The notes beneath the pieces are model-generated. The model was given only the letters and a program-made list of their open reading frames with translations. It searched no databases and was not told the origin of the DNA. This document shows positions 16,188 through 26,435 of a stretch of 64,000 bases of DNA, piece by piece. The position numbers and the translations under genes are program-made. Numbering within the stretch: the stretch's first letter is position 1; the number at the start of each line of letters is the position of its first letter. The stretch comes from CAZGXI01 sp964529715 (GTDB lineage Bacteria > Chloroflexota > Anaerolineae > Aggregatilineales > Ch27), in the NCBI GenBank assembly GCA_964529715.1, contig CAZGXI010000005.1, positions 1 to 64,000 of the forward strand. The letters are read 5' to 3'.

Positions 16188-17564
16188 ATGCGTAAAGGAT
16201 TGATCATTCTGGGGGCGGTGGGAGCGATCCTGTTGGCAGCGGTCCTGTACTATCAAAATCAACAGGTCCAGCTCGCCGGGCGCGATCAGGCGCGTCTGCG
16301 TACCTTGCGGGTGGGGCGCGGAGAGGTGATGGTTACGGTGCGCGCTACTGGCCGGATTGAGGCCGAACAGGTCGCGCGTCTGAGTTTTGCGACGCCTGGG
16401 TTGGTGGAAGCCGTCCCGGTTGAAGTAGGACAGGTCGTACAAGCGGGTGATATTCTGGCCCGTCTGGACGGAGAGGCCCAGCGGATTGCCGTTGAGCAGG
16501 CCGAATGGGCGTTGCGGATCGCCCAGTTGAACCTGGAAGCCTTGCAATCGCCACCAGACGCGCGCGAGCTGGCGGTCGCGCGGGCCAACGTCAACAGCGC
16601 GTGGACGGCCTATGTAGACCTGCGCGATAACAGTGTCGATCCTGAAGACCTGCGCATCGCGGAACTGCGCTATCAGCAGGCACTTGAGGCAGCCAGCGAT
16701 GCCAGGGTGACTTATAATGCGTCCAACGGCGGTGACCTGTATGAGGCGCAGTTGGGGGCGGCAGGCTTCGGAGTCGAAGTGGCAAGGTTGCAACTGGAAA
16801 TGCTGCGCGACGGCCCGACCCAGGCGGCCCTAGATGCGGCGCTGGCGCGTGTGGGGCAGGCCCAGGCCCAGTTAGAGCGGTTGCAGGCCGGGCCGCCTCA
16901 GCCGCAGATCGATCAGGCTGAACTCGCGGTTCAGCAGGCGGAATTGCGCCTGGAACAGGCTCAGGCGGCCTATGAAGACACCGTGTTGCGCGCCCCGTTT
17001 GGGGGTGTAGTGACCCAGGTTAACGTCCAGGCAGGCGGCCTGGCGGCGCCAGTAGCCGGGCTGCCCGCCGTCGAAGTGACCGACCTTGCGCAACTGCATG
17101 TCCTGGCGAATGTTGATGAAGTGGATGTCGCCCAGGTTTCGGAGGGACAAGTTGCCGAAATTACCCTGGATGCGCTGCCGGGTGAGACGCTGTCCGGAGT
17201 CATCGAGCGGGTGTCTGATGTGCCCACGGAGAGTGGAGGGGTGATTGTCTACGAGGCGCGCTTGGCTCTGGATCGCACTGCTGTACCCATCCGTGTCGGC
17301 ATGACCGCTGCCGTGACGATTGTTGTTCGGCAGGTTGAGGATGTGTTGGTGGTGCCGAACCTGTACATTCGCATCGACCGTCGCAGCGGGCAGGCGTTTG
17401 TCGATGTGCTGGACGAGGCGGGCAATCTGACCGAACGCCGGATTGAACTGGGCGCACAGAATGAAAGTGTGAGTGCCGTCGTCAGTGGCTTGCAGGAGGG
17501 CGAGGTGATTGCCATTGACCTGGAAGCGGGCGGCTTCTCGTTCTTTGAGGATGAAGGCGAGTAG
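16188..17564 (+). CDS. HlyD/MacA-type membrane fusion protein 1
   Basis: Adaptor subunit of an ABC efflux system. A single N-terminal TM helix (residues 5-23) is followed by a lipoyl/barrel-sandwich half motif (GLVEAVPVEVGQVVQAGDILARLD), a long coiled coil rich in Ala/Gln/Glu (about 110-270), the second half motif (LRAPFGGVVTQVNVQAGG) and beta-barrel domains. Length 458. The ATG at 16188 follows a GAAGG-like site. It is the first gene of the MFP-MFP-ATPase-permease-permease-regulator run. TATGAT at 16140 is a possible -10 box. Confidence 0.85.
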   Translation: MRKGLIILGAVGAILLAAVLYYQNQQVQLAGRDQARLRTLRVGRGEVMVTVRATGRIEAEQVARLSFATPGLVEAVPVEVGQVVQAGDILARLDGEAQRIAVEQAEWALRIAQLNLEALQSPPDARELAVARANVNSAWTAYVDLRDNSVDPEDLRIAELRYQQALEAASDARVTYNASNGGDLYEAQLGAAGFGVEVARLQLEMLRDGPTQAALDAALARVGQAQAQLERLQAGPPQPQIDQAELAVQQAELRLEQAQAAYEDTVLRAPFGGVVTQVNVQAGGLAAPVAGLPAVEVTDLAQLHVLANVDEVDVAQVSEGQVAEITLDALPGETLSGVIERVSDVPTESGGVIVYEARLALDRTAVPIRVGMTAAVTIVVRQVEDVLVVPNLYIRIDRRSGQAFVDVLDEAGNLTERRIELGAQNESVSAVVSGLQEGEVIAIDLEAGGFSFFEDEGE

Positions 17565-17568
17565 CGGG

Positions 17569-18981
17569 ATGTACCGTCGGCTGCGTGTGTGGTTGGTTGG
17601 CGGCTGCCTGCTGATTCTGGCTGCGGGCGCCTATCGTTACTGGCTGGAAGGCGGTTTTGACCAGCCCGTGCAGGCGCTGGCAGACATTCAGGAAGTGGCG
17701 CGTGTCGAGCGTGGAAATATTACCCTAGTGGTCAGCGCCAGCGGGGTGATCAGCCCGGCGGAGCGATTGCCGCTGTTTTTTGTGTTGCCGGGGCCAGTGG
17801 CGGAAATTTTGGTGCATGAGGGCGATGCAGTCCGTGCCGGGCAGGTGTTGGCCCGCCTGGAGGCGCAGTCTTTGGAGCTTGCCGTGCGTGACGCGGAACT
17901 GGCGTTGCAGTTGCAGCAGGTGGCATTGGATGCGCTGACTGCCGAACCGCGTGAGGTCGATCTGGAGGCAGCCAGGGCAGCGGTCTACGCAGCGGGCGCG
18001 CAGGTGGTCCTGGCGCAGCAGCCGCCCGACGCACGCATGGAGCAGATCGCACAGCTTCAGGTAGAGATCGCGCGTAGTCAGCTCTGGCAGGCGCAGATTC
18101 AGCGTGATCAGGCGCGGTTGACCGCTAATTTCGGCTTGACGACGGGCAGTCAGGCTGCTCAGGCCGAGGCGGGAGTCAGTCGGGCCGAATATGAGGTGGC
18201 GATTGCCGAAGAGCAGTTGGCCCAGGTCCAGAATGCTGCACCTAACGCAGCCAACATTGCGGCGGCGCAGGCGGCGCTGGTCAGTGCGCAGGCGGCGCTG
18301 GAGCAACTGCTGGATGGAGCCAGCGAGCGTGATCTGGAGATCGCGGACGCCCGCTTGCAGGCGGCGGCACTGGCAGTGGAACTGGCCCGTTATCAGTTGA
18401 GCCGGGCCACGCTGACTGCGCCGTTCGCAGGAGTCGTTGCCCGGCAAAATCTGATCGTCGGCGAGTCGCCCCCGGCGTCTGCTCCGGCTATCGAGTTGAT
18501 CGATGTCAGCAGCTATTACATCGATCTGGCGGTAGATGAGATCGACATCGCCCAGATTCGGCTCGGCCAGCGTGCAACGATCAACCTGGATGCGCTGCCG
18601 GATCGACCGCTTAGCGGGAGGGTGACGCGAATCGATGATGTGGCGGTAGCGTTGGGCGAACTGGTGACGTACCGCGTGCGCGTCACCCTGGATGCGACGG
18701 ACGTGCCTGTGCGGGTCGGCATGAGCGCAACGGCGACAATTGTGGTGGATGAAGTGCCAGATGCTATCCGGGTGCGCAACCGCTATATCCGCCTGGACCG
18801 CCGCACCGGGCAGGCGTTTGTGATGCTCCGGCGGCCTGACGGCGCGCTAGAGGAAGTTGAGGTGCGCCTGGGACGGCGTAACGAGACCTACAGCGAGATT
18901 ACCGATGGACTGAATGTCGGCGATGAGATTGTGCTGATGCCGCGCGGCTTTTTCGATCAGTTCGGCAGTTTTGGACCGTAA
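17569..18981 (+). CDS. HlyD/MacA-type membrane fusion protein 2
   Basis: Second adaptor, similar in domain order to the preceding gene: TM helix near the N-terminus, PVAEILVHEGDAVRAGQVLARLE, a long alpha-helical hairpin (about 100-265), LTAPFAGVVARQNLIVGE and a C-terminal barrel ending PRGFFDQFG. Length 470. The ATG at 17569 begins 4 bases after the stop of the first MFP; an ATG at 17551 would overlap it. The two MFPs share motifs but are clearly diverged, so this is an old tandem duplication. Confidence 0.82.
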   Translation: MYRRLRVWLVGGCLLILAAGAYRYWLEGGFDQPVQALADIQEVARVERGNITLVVSASGVISPAERLPLFFVLPGPVAEILVHEGDAVRAGQVLARLEAQSLELAVRDAELALQLQQVALDALTAEPREVDLEAARAAVYAAGAQVVLAQQPPDARMEQIAQLQVEIARSQLWQAQIQRDQARLTANFGLTTGSQAAQAEAGVSRAEYEVAIAEEQLAQVQNAAPNAANIAAAQAALVSAQAALEQLLDGASERDLEIADARLQAAALAVELARYQLSRATLTAPFAGVVARQNLIVGESPPASAPAIELIDVSSYYIDLAVDEIDIAQIRLGQRATINLDALPDRPLSGRVTRIDDVAVALGELVTYRVRVTLDATDVPVRVGMSATATIVVDEVPDAIRVRNRYIRLDRRTGQAFVMLRRPDGALEEVEVRLGRRNETYSEITDGLNVGDEIVLMPRGFFDQFGSFGP

Positions 18982-19018
18982 CAGACCGTCGAATGGAACC
19001 AGGATTGGAAGTGTAACC

Positions 19019-19867
<849 letters not shown>

Positions 19868-19879
19868 CGAGGGCGAGGG

Positions 19880-21112
19880 ATGAACCTGCTGGAAAGCGTG
19901 CGCATCGCGCTTACCGGCCTGGCTTCCAACCGTCTGCGCTCAGTACTGACCATGTTGGGCATCGTGATCGGCGTTGGGGCGGTGATTGCGCTGGTCAGCT
20001 TTGGGCAGGGTGTGGAACGCTTCATTTCTGCGCAGTTCGAGTCGCTTGGCTCGAACCTGCTGTTCGTGTTCACATCTCTTCCGCCGGGTGCAGGGCCGAG
20101 TGACATCGTGCCGCTGACGATGGCCGACGCGGAGGCCGTTGCCGATCCGCTGGCGGCGCCAAGTGTGCTTCGTGTCGCGCCTCAATACAGCGTGTTTGCT
20201 GTGATTGTGGCAGGGCGTAACAGTGTGGCGCTTTCAGTGGAGGGTATCACGCCTGCTTACGCCGACGTCCGCGACTGGCCCGTGAGCGACGGGCGCTTTG
20301 TCGATGAATCCGACGTTCTCACCAGCGCACGGGTTGCCGTGCTGGGCCAGACTACCCGTGAGGACCTGTTCGATGAAGGGATCGATCCGGTGGGACAGAC
20401 GATCCGCATCAACGGGATTCCGTTCCGTGTGATCGGTGTGATGGAGGAGCGTGGTGGCTCCAGCTTCGGCGACGAGAACGAGGTGGTTTACGTGCCGATC
20501 AGCACCGCGCAGACCCGCCTGGAACGCGCCCGCATGGTCGGCGGCAGCTACCAGGTAAGCATGTTGAACGTCCAGGCGATCTCGAAAGAGCGCATGGAGG
20601 CGGCGGTTGAGGAGATCGAGCGCATTCTGCTCGACCGTCACAGGATCGAGTTTCTCGACGAGCAGGATTTCACCGTGCTATCGCAGGATGACTTGCTCTC
20701 GGTCGTCGGGCAGATCACGGGGCTGCTGACCATTTTCCTGGGGGTGATCGCAGGAATCTCGCTGCTGGTAGGCGGGATCGGCATCATGAACATTATGCTG
20801 GTGACGGTGACGGAGCGCACCCGCGAGATCGGACTGCGCAAAGCCGTTGGCGCGCGGCGACTGGATATTCTGCTGCAATTCCTGATCGAGAGTGTGGTGC
20901 TCACGGTGACGGGGGGCATGATCGGGGTTTTGTTGGGTGTGCTCGGCGCCTTCGTTGGGACACAGCTTGTACCGGACCTGGCGCTGGTGGTTACGCCTGA
21001 CGCGATCCTCCTGGCGACGGTGGTCAGCACCGGGATCGGCGTCTTTTTCGGCATCTATCCCGCCAGCCGGGCGGCAGGGCTGAACCCTATCGATGCCCTG
21101 CGCTACGAGTGA
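19880..21112 (+). CDS. FtsX/MacB-type permease 1
   Basis: Membrane subunit of the exporter. It has an N-terminal TM helix (SVLTMLGIVIGVGAVIAL), a large extracytoplasmic MacB-type domain (about 45-265) and three C-terminal TM helices. The conserved TERTREIGLRKAVGARR motif sits on the first cytoplasmic loop. Length 410. At 20740-20856 its DNA is 96-97% identical to 22038-22154 in the next gene, although most of the rest has diverged. Confidence 0.92.
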   Translation: MNLLESVRIALTGLASNRLRSVLTMLGIVIGVGAVIALVSFGQGVERFISAQFESLGSNLLFVFTSLPPGAGPSDIVPLTMADAEAVADPLAAPSVLRVAPQYSVFAVIVAGRNSVALSVEGITPAYADVRDWPVSDGRFVDESDVLTSARVAVLGQTTREDLFDEGIDPVGQTIRINGIPFRVIGVMEERGGSSFGDENEVVYVPISTAQTRLERARMVGGSYQVSMLNVQAISKERMEAAVEEIERILLDRHRIEFLDEQDFTVLSQDDLLSVVGQITGLLTIFLGVIAGISLLVGGIGIMNIMLVTVTERTREIGLRKAVGARRLDILLQFLIESVVLTVTGGMIGVLLGVLGAFVGTQLVPDLALVVTPDAILLATVVSTGIGVFFGIYPASRAAGLNPIDALRYE

Positions 21113-21126
21113 AAGGCGGCGACGCG

Positions 21127-22410
21127 ATGCGGATGATCCTCGAAAGCATCTCAGCGGCGTTGGCCAGCCTGGCCTCAAACCGTCTGCGTGCTGCATTGAC
21201 TACGCTCGGTATTGCCATCGGTGTGGCGGCTGTCGTGGTGCTGGTTTCCATCGGGCAGGCGGTGCAGGTGTTTGTAGCCGAGCAATTTCTGGGCATCGGC
21301 ACAAATCTGGTCTTTGTGCTGCCGGACGTGCTGGCAAGCGCGCTGCGTGGACAGGGGATGTCTGGCGGAGGGCCGCCGGCGAGCAACCGCTTTAGCGCCA
21401 CTTTTTCTTCCCTCACAGAGCGCGATGTGACGGCGTTGTCTGATCCGTTCCGCGTGCCAGATGCGTCGTTGGTTGTGCCGGTGTTACAGTTGTCGCGCCC
21501 GGCAGTCTACGGCGGTGTGGAGGTGCGCGGGCGCATTCGTGGCACGACGCCGGAGTGGCCTGTTCTTCGGAACCGCCGGCTGGCGTTGGGGCGCTTTTTT
21601 GATGATCGAGAGATGATGAACGCCGCGCGTGTGGCGGTGATCGGGCAGACGACGATGGAAAACCTCTTTCCGCCGGACGTGCTGCCGCTTGGTGAGACGA
21701 TTCGCGTTGGCGGCGTCCCTTTCCGTGTGATTGGCATCCTGGAACGCTATGGCGGCACCAGCTTCGGCGATGAGGACGACCAGATTTTTGTTCCCTTGAC
21801 CACCGCGCAGACTCGCCTGGAAAGCGGGCGGGACGTTTCGGGACGGCGCACGGTTTCCATTATTCAAGTTCAGGCGACTAGCGATGATCGCATTCCTGCG
21901 CTGGTTGAGCAGATCACGGATGTGTTGCGGGCCGAGCATGGCATCAGCTTCCGCGATGAAGATGATTTCGAGGTTTTTACGCAGTCCGATCTGCTGGAGA
22001 GTTTCGGTGCGATCACGGGGCTGTTGACGGTCTTTTTGGGGGTGATCGCGGGAATCTCGCTGCTGGTGGGCGGGATCGGCATCATGAACATCATGCTGGT
22101 GACGGTGACGGAGCGCACCCGCGAGATCGGACTGCGCAAAGCCGTCGGCGCGCGCCAGAGCGACGTGCTGACCCAGTTCTTGATCGAGAGCGTCGTGCTG
22201 GCCGTGATCGGCGGCCTGATCGGGATCGGCGTGGCTTTCGCCGGGACGGCCCTGATCGGCGGCATTCTGCCGGACCTCAAGGCGTTTGTCCGCCTGGAAA
22301 GTATTCTTCTGGCGACGACTATTTCGGCCTCGGTCGGCGTGTTTTTCGGCCTGTACCCGGCACGGCGTGCTGCGCGCCTGAATCCAATCGACGCTCTGCG
22401 CTTCGAGTGA
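21127..22410 (+). CDS. FtsX/MacB-type permease 2
   Basis: Paralogue of the preceding permease with the same topology: an N-terminal TM, a periplasmic-type domain (longer, with the insertion SALRGQGMSGGGPPASN) and three C-terminal TMs with TERTREIGLRKAVGARQ. Length 427. The ATG at 21127 is preferred; a GTG at 21109 overlapping the previous stop is possible. With one ATPase and two different permeases the pump is probably heteromeric on the membrane side. Confidence 0.9.
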   Translation: MRMILESISAALASLASNRLRAALTTLGIAIGVAAVVVLVSIGQAVQVFVAEQFLGIGTNLVFVLPDVLASALRGQGMSGGGPPASNRFSATFSSLTERDVTALSDPFRVPDASLVVPVLQLSRPAVYGGVEVRGRIRGTTPEWPVLRNRRLALGRFFDDREMMNAARVAVIGQTTMENLFPPDVLPLGETIRVGGVPFRVIGILERYGGTSFGDEDDQIFVPLTTAQTRLESGRDVSGRRTVSIIQVQATSDDRIPALVEQITDVLRAEHGISFRDEDDFEVFTQSDLLESFGAITGLLTVFLGVIAGISLLVGGIGIMNIMLVTVTERTREIGLRKAVGARQSDVLTQFLIESVVLAVIGGLIGIGVAFAGTALIGGILPDLKAFVRLESILLATTISASVGVFFGLYPARRAARLNPIDALRFE

Positions 22411-22514
22411 GTCTTGCCAGTCGGGGTGTTCGCTGTTATGTTTGTCGGCAGGGGCACACCGTCGTGTGCCCGTATGGTGGCTTTCAGGAGTACGCTTCTC
22501 AGGGAGCACCATCG

Positions 22515-23081
22515 ATGAGCGATCAGGATCGGTCCGGCGGCTTGTCGGAGGAAAACCTGAAGGCCGTCAACGACAGTATGTTGGACGGGTTAGGGAAACT
22601 GGCCGAATATTTTGGCTATAGCAAGATCATGGGCCAGTTATACGGCGCGCTGCTGCTTAGCCCAACACCTCTGTCATTGGACGATCTGGCCGCTTTTTTG
22701 CACAAATCCAAAGCCAACGTCAGCACCAATCTACGTATATTAGAGAACATGGGCACCGTCCGCGAGGTGTGGGTGCGGGGCAGCCGACGCAAGTTTTATG
22801 AAGCAGAAACGGATTTTTGGCGGATACTGATTAATGTGCTGAGCAACCGTGAGATGCGCGACCTGGAACGGGCGGTGCAGGTGTTAGAGCAGAGTGTTGA
22901 GCAGTTGCGCCGGACCATGCCGCAGATGAGCGAGGAAGATTTGAAACTGGCGCAGTTTTATGTCGAGCGCATCGACAGTATTCGGATGCTGTTCAGATTC
23001 GCGCAGGTGATCTTGAGTTCGATCTTGCAACAGGCGGGCAAGTTCGACGTGAGCGAGGTCAAGCGTATCCGCATTGAGTAG
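22515..23081 (+). CDS. GbsR/MarR-like winged-helix regulator
   Basis: A 188-residue cytoplasmic protein. The segment around residues 25-100 (FGYSKIMGQLYGALLLSPTPLSLDDLAAFL, here described in parts) forms a winged helix, with HKSKANVSTNLRILENMGTV as recognition helix and VRGSRRKFYEAE as wing, as in the GbsR (COG1510) group. The C-terminal helices (about 105-188) look like a dimerisation coil. The ATG at 22515 has GGGAG 7 bases upstream. It is the last gene of the efflux operon and probably controls it. Confidence 0.82.
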   Translation: MSDQDRSGGLSEENLKAVNDSMLDGLGKLAEYFGYSKIMGQLYGALLLSPTPLSLDDLAAFLHKSKANVSTNLRILENMGTVREVWVRGSRRKFYEAETDFWRILINVLSNREMRDLERAVQVLEQSVEQLRRTMPQMSEEDLKLAQFYVERIDSIRMLFRFAQVILSSILQQAGKFDVSEVKRIRIE

Positions 23082-23118
23082 CCGAGACGACGACATGGTC
23101 TGTAGGCTATCCGTTACC

Positions 23119-23145
23119 GGGGAGAGAGCAAGCAACTCTCTCCCC
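23119..23145 (+). terminator. Strong hairpin closing the efflux operon
   Basis: GGGGAGAGAG and CTCTCTCCCC form a perfect 10 bp stem around CAAGCAA. The T-run is poor (TGATCTT), so termination efficiency is uncertain. Confidence 0.6.
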
Positions 23146-23173
23146 TGATCTTCCCAGGGGGCAGGTTGATTTT

Positions 23174-24421
23174 ATGTATGCGACAGGCAGCAACAGCGAA
23201 GCCCTGGAGCGCGCAAACATTCGTCATCTGGTCCTGGACATCGCCTGGTTTGGGTTGGCATTGCCATCCACCACGCGCTTTATGTCCATCTATGCCATCC
23301 GTCTGGGGGCGACGCCGCTGGAGTTGGGCTGGTTGGCGTCGTTGCCGGCGATCATGCTGCTGATCGCCTCGGCCTGGAGCAGCGGCTGGCGGGCGCGTTA
23401 TCCGAACACCATCCGCGCGCTGTTCTGGCCTGCGCTGGGCTTCCGTCTGGCTTTTTTTCTGGTTGGACTGACGCCCTTCCTGCCGACGGGCTGGCAGGTT
23501 GCCTGGCTGATCCTGGCGGTTTCTTTGCCGGCGCTGCCGCAGGGTGTTGCGACGGTCCTGTTTTTGGTGATGATGCGCGAGTCCGTCCGACCCGACCGCC
23601 TGCGCGGATTGGTGAGTTACCGTCTGACGGCAATGAATGTCGCCATTGCGGTGGCTGCCTTGGCCTACGGCGTCTGGCTAGAGGCCGCGCCGTTTCCGCT
23701 AAATTACCAGGTGATGTTCCTGTTATCATTTGTGTTTACCCTGGCGAGCCTGTCGAACGTGTTGCCGGTGCGCATTCTATATCCATCGTCTGCGCCGGTC
23801 GGTGTGCAGACCGCGAGCCGTCCCTGGCGCTCGGTGAGTTTTCGGCGGGTGGCGTTTGTGGCGGCGGCGGTGCACGTCACGTTTTTCTCGGCGTCAGCGG
23901 TGATTCCGCTGCGGCTGGTCAATGAGTTGGGGGCAAGTGAGGGCTTCATGGCTCTGTTCGGCGTGGCCGAGTTGGTAGCGGGGGCTGTGGCCGCTGCGTT
24001 TACCAACCGGATCGGTCGGCGGATTGGCAACCTGGCGATGAGTGTGTGGGGGATGATCGGCGCAGCGGCGGCGGCGGCGATCATTGCGTTGTCTCCCAGC
24101 CTCGACCTCACGCTGATCGCTTCGGCGCTCACGGGCGCCTCGTGGATGGCGGTGGTGGTTGGGCTGTTCAGCTTTTTCAGCGAGACGACGCCTGCCGAAG
24201 ACATGACCCGCTACACAACGGCTTATAATCAGACGATCTCGCTGGCGATTTTCATTGGGCCAATGCTGGGCAGTGTGCTTGCGAATAGCGGGGTGGCGCT
24301 GCCGATGGTGTTGCTGCTTTCGGCTGGGCTACGGCTGCTGGCGGGGGTGCTGAGCCAGCAACGGATGTTGAATCGCTATTGGCGCACACCGGAGATCACG
24401 CCCGCCGGGGTGGTAGAATAG
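23174..24421 (+). CDS. MFS-type transporter
   Basis: A 415-residue protein with about 12 hydrophobic helices in two halves (residues 15-190 and 215-400), the major facilitator layout. The loop between TM2 and TM3 (SSGWRARYPN) and the equivalent in the second half (FTNRIGRRIGN) resemble degenerate MFS motif A. The substrate is unknown; drug or metabolite export is plausible. It follows the efflux operon after a hairpin and precedes obgE. Confidence 0.78.
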   Translation: MYATGSNSEALERANIRHLVLDIAWFGLALPSTTRFMSIYAIRLGATPLELGWLASLPAIMLLIASAWSSGWRARYPNTIRALFWPALGFRLAFFLVGLTPFLPTGWQVAWLILAVSLPALPQGVATVLFLVMMRESVRPDRLRGLVSYRLTAMNVAIAVAALAYGVWLEAAPFPLNYQVMFLLSFVFTLASLSNVLPVRILYPSSAPVGVQTASRPWRSVSFRRVAFVAAAVHVTFFSASAVIPLRLVNELGASEGFMALFGVAELVAGAVAAAFTNRIGRRIGNLAMSVWGMIGAAAAAAIIALSPSLDLTLIASALTGASWMAVVVGLFSFFSETTPAEDMTRYTTAYNQTISLAIFIGPMLGSVLANSGVALPMVLLLSAGLRLLAGVLSQQRMLNRYWRTPEITPAGVVE

Positions 24422-24468
24422 AAGGCATCTGGGGTGGTTTTTAGTGTGAGGAAGTCGCGGTCGTAGCT

Positions 24469-25728
24469 ATGTTTGACGAAGCCAGGATATACGTGTGCAG
24501 TGGGGATGGCGGAGACGGCATCATTACCTTCCGCCGTGAAAAGTACGTGCCGCGCGGTGGGCCGTCTGGCGGCGATGGCGGGCGTGGTGGCGATGTGATT
24601 CTCCGCGCCGATCCACACTTGAACACGCTGATTAACTTCAAGTACCAGAGCCATTTCAAGGCCGAACACGGCGGCAGGGGCGGCAGCAACAACAAGACCG
24701 GCAAAGATGGCAGTGACATGATCGTGGCCGTGCCGCCGGGCACGGTTGTGCGCGACACCGCTACCGGTGAGGTGTTGGCCGACCTGGTGCGCCCTGGACA
24801 GCAGGTAATCGTGGCGAAGGGGGGGCGTGGTGGGCGCGGCAATGCGCGCTTTGCCAACAGCCGCAACCAGGCTCCACGTATCGCCGAGCGCGGTGAGCCG
24901 GGACAAGCGCGTTGGCTACAACTGGAACTCAAGCTGATCGCGGATGTGGGCATCGTTGGTGTGCCGAACGCGGGTAAATCGACGCTGCTTTCCGTCATTA
25001 GTGCCGCCAAGCCCAAGATCGCCGATTACCCTTTCACGACGCTTGAACCGAACTTGGGCGTGGTTGAGCGTGATCACCGGACGGTAGTTGCGGCGGATAT
25101 TCCCGGCTTGGTCGAAGGCGCACACGCGGGCGCTGGGTTAGGGCACGCTTTTCTGCGGCATGTACAGCGCACGCGGGTGTTGATTCACCTGCTGGATGGA
25201 GCAAGCGCCGATCCCCTGGCCGACTTCAATCAGATCAACCAGGAATTGGCCTTGTTTGACGAAAAACTGGGCGAAAAACCCCAGATCGTTGTCCTGAACA
25301 AATTGGATCTGCCGGAAGCCCAGGAACGCTGGCGGCAGCTTAGGCCGGCGCTGGCGGCGCGCGGTTACGAGGCGCTGGCGATCTCGGCAGCAACGCATCA
25401 GGGCATCGATGTGTTGGTAAACCGCCTGTTCGCCCTGCTGGATGCGCTCCCTGCCCAGGAGGCCGGGGCGGTGGTCGAGACCCCTGTTTATCGTTTGGAG
25501 GAGCGCGTTCCCTTCACCATTACCCGCGATCCAGCGGGCGCGTTCCATGTGCGCGGCGAGCGTATTGAACGGGCGGCGGCGATGACGTACTGGGACTATG
25601 ACGAGGCCGTGCTGCGTTTTCAGCGCACGTTAGAGGCCCTGGGCATCACCGCTGCGCTGGAAGCGGCGGGCGTTCAGCCGGGAGATACCGTTTATATCGG
25701 CGATTTTGAAATGGAGTGGAGCGAGTGA
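24469..25728 (+). CDS. obgE: Obg family GTPase
   Basis: Ribosome-associated GTPase. The Obg domain is the Gly-rich N-terminus (GDGGDGIITFRREKYVPRGGP, given in parts; residues 12-155). The G domain follows with G1 GVPNAGKST, G3 DIPGLVEGA, G4 NKLD and G5 SAAT, and a C-terminal OCT domain runs from about 335 to 419. Length 419. TAGAAT at 24414-24419 may be its -10 box. The nadD gene follows 17 bases later. Confidence 0.95.
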   Translation: MFDEARIYVCSGDGGDGIITFRREKYVPRGGPSGGDGGRGGDVILRADPHLNTLINFKYQSHFKAEHGGRGGSNNKTGKDGSDMIVAVPPGTVVRDTATGEVLADLVRPGQQVIVAKGGRGGRGNARFANSRNQAPRIAERGEPGQARWLQLELKLIADVGIVGVPNAGKSTLLSVISAAKPKIADYPFTTLEPNLGVVERDHRTVVAADIPGLVEGAHAGAGLGHAFLRHVQRTRVLIHLLDGASADPLADFNQINQELALFDEKLGEKPQIVVLNKLDLPEAQERWRQLRPALAARGYEALAISAATHQGIDVLVNRLFALLDALPAQEAGAVVETPVYRLEERVPFTITRDPAGAFHVRGERIERAAAMTYWDYDEAVLRFQRTLEALGITAALEAAGVQPGDTVYIGDFEMEWSE

Positions 25729-25745
25729 CGTGCGCTCCTGGGGGC

Positions 25746-26360
25746 ATGGAACGAATCGGGCTGTTGGGCGGCACCTTCGACCCGCCGCATCTGGGCCACC
25801 TGATCCTGGCGGCGGTTGCGGCGGATGCGTTGTCTTTGGATGCGGTCTGGTTCGTCCCGGCGGCGGAGCCCCCCCACAAGCAGGGCCGCCACCTGACTGC
25901 CATCGCGCACCGTCTAGAGATGCTTCGCCTGGCGCTGGCGGATAACCCGGTCTTTTTGATTTCGCGGCTGGACGTAGACCGTCCCGGTCCGCATTACAGT
26001 GTCGAGATGGTCGCGCTGGCCCGCGCGCAGCGTCCGCAGACGATGTGGTTTTTTCTGATGGGCGAGGATTCGCTGCGCGATCTGCCGCGCTGGCATCAGC
26101 CGGAACGATTGTTGACGCTGTGTGATCTGGCGGTGTTACGCCGACCGGGGGCGTCTGTGGACATGGCCGCACTCTCGGCGCAGTTGCCCGACGTCGCCGA
26201 TCACGTGATCTTTCTCGATGGCCCTGGCGTGATGATTTCGGCAACGGAGATCGGCGAACGTGTGCGCGCCGGGCGCACCATCCGCTACCTGACCCCTGAT
26301 CCTGTGCGGGAATACATTGCCGCCCGGCGGCTCTATAAAGATTCCATTGTTGAAGAATAA
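25746..26360 (+). CDS. nadD: Nicotinate-nucleotide adenylyltransferase
   Basis: Transfers AMP from ATP to nicotinate mononucleotide in NAD synthesis. GGTFDPPHLGHL carries the (H/T)xGH nucleotidyltransferase motif. FVPAAEPPHK and the C-terminal ISATEIGERVRAGR (the ISSTxxR-like motif) support NadD. Length 204. The ATG at 25746 is preferred over an upstream start because it directly precedes the conserved MERIGLLGGTF and has a G-rich ribosome binding site. It is coupled with obgE, a common pairing. Confidence 0.94.
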   Translation: MERIGLLGGTFDPPHLGHLILAAVAADALSLDAVWFVPAAEPPHKQGRHLTAIAHRLEMLRLALADNPVFLISRLDVDRPGPHYSVEMVALARAQRPQTMWFFLMGEDSLRDLPRWHQPERLLTLCDLAVLRRPGASVDMAALSAQLPDVADHVIFLDGPGVMISATEIGERVRAGRTIRYLTPDPVREYIAARRLYKDSIVEE

Positions 26361-26367
26361 ACTAAGA

Positions 26368-26395
26368 TTGACACCTTAACAGAAAGTCGTACACT
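26368..26395 (+). promoter_or_regulatory. Promoter of the SH3-GH5 gene
   Basis: A perfect TTGACA (26368-26373) and TACACT (26390-26395) are separated by 16 bases. The leader is about 35 bases to the ATG at 26436. Confidence 0.7.
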
Positions 26396-26435
26396 GGCAG
26401 TAGGGGCATTTTCCCACCACACCAGGAGTGTACGC

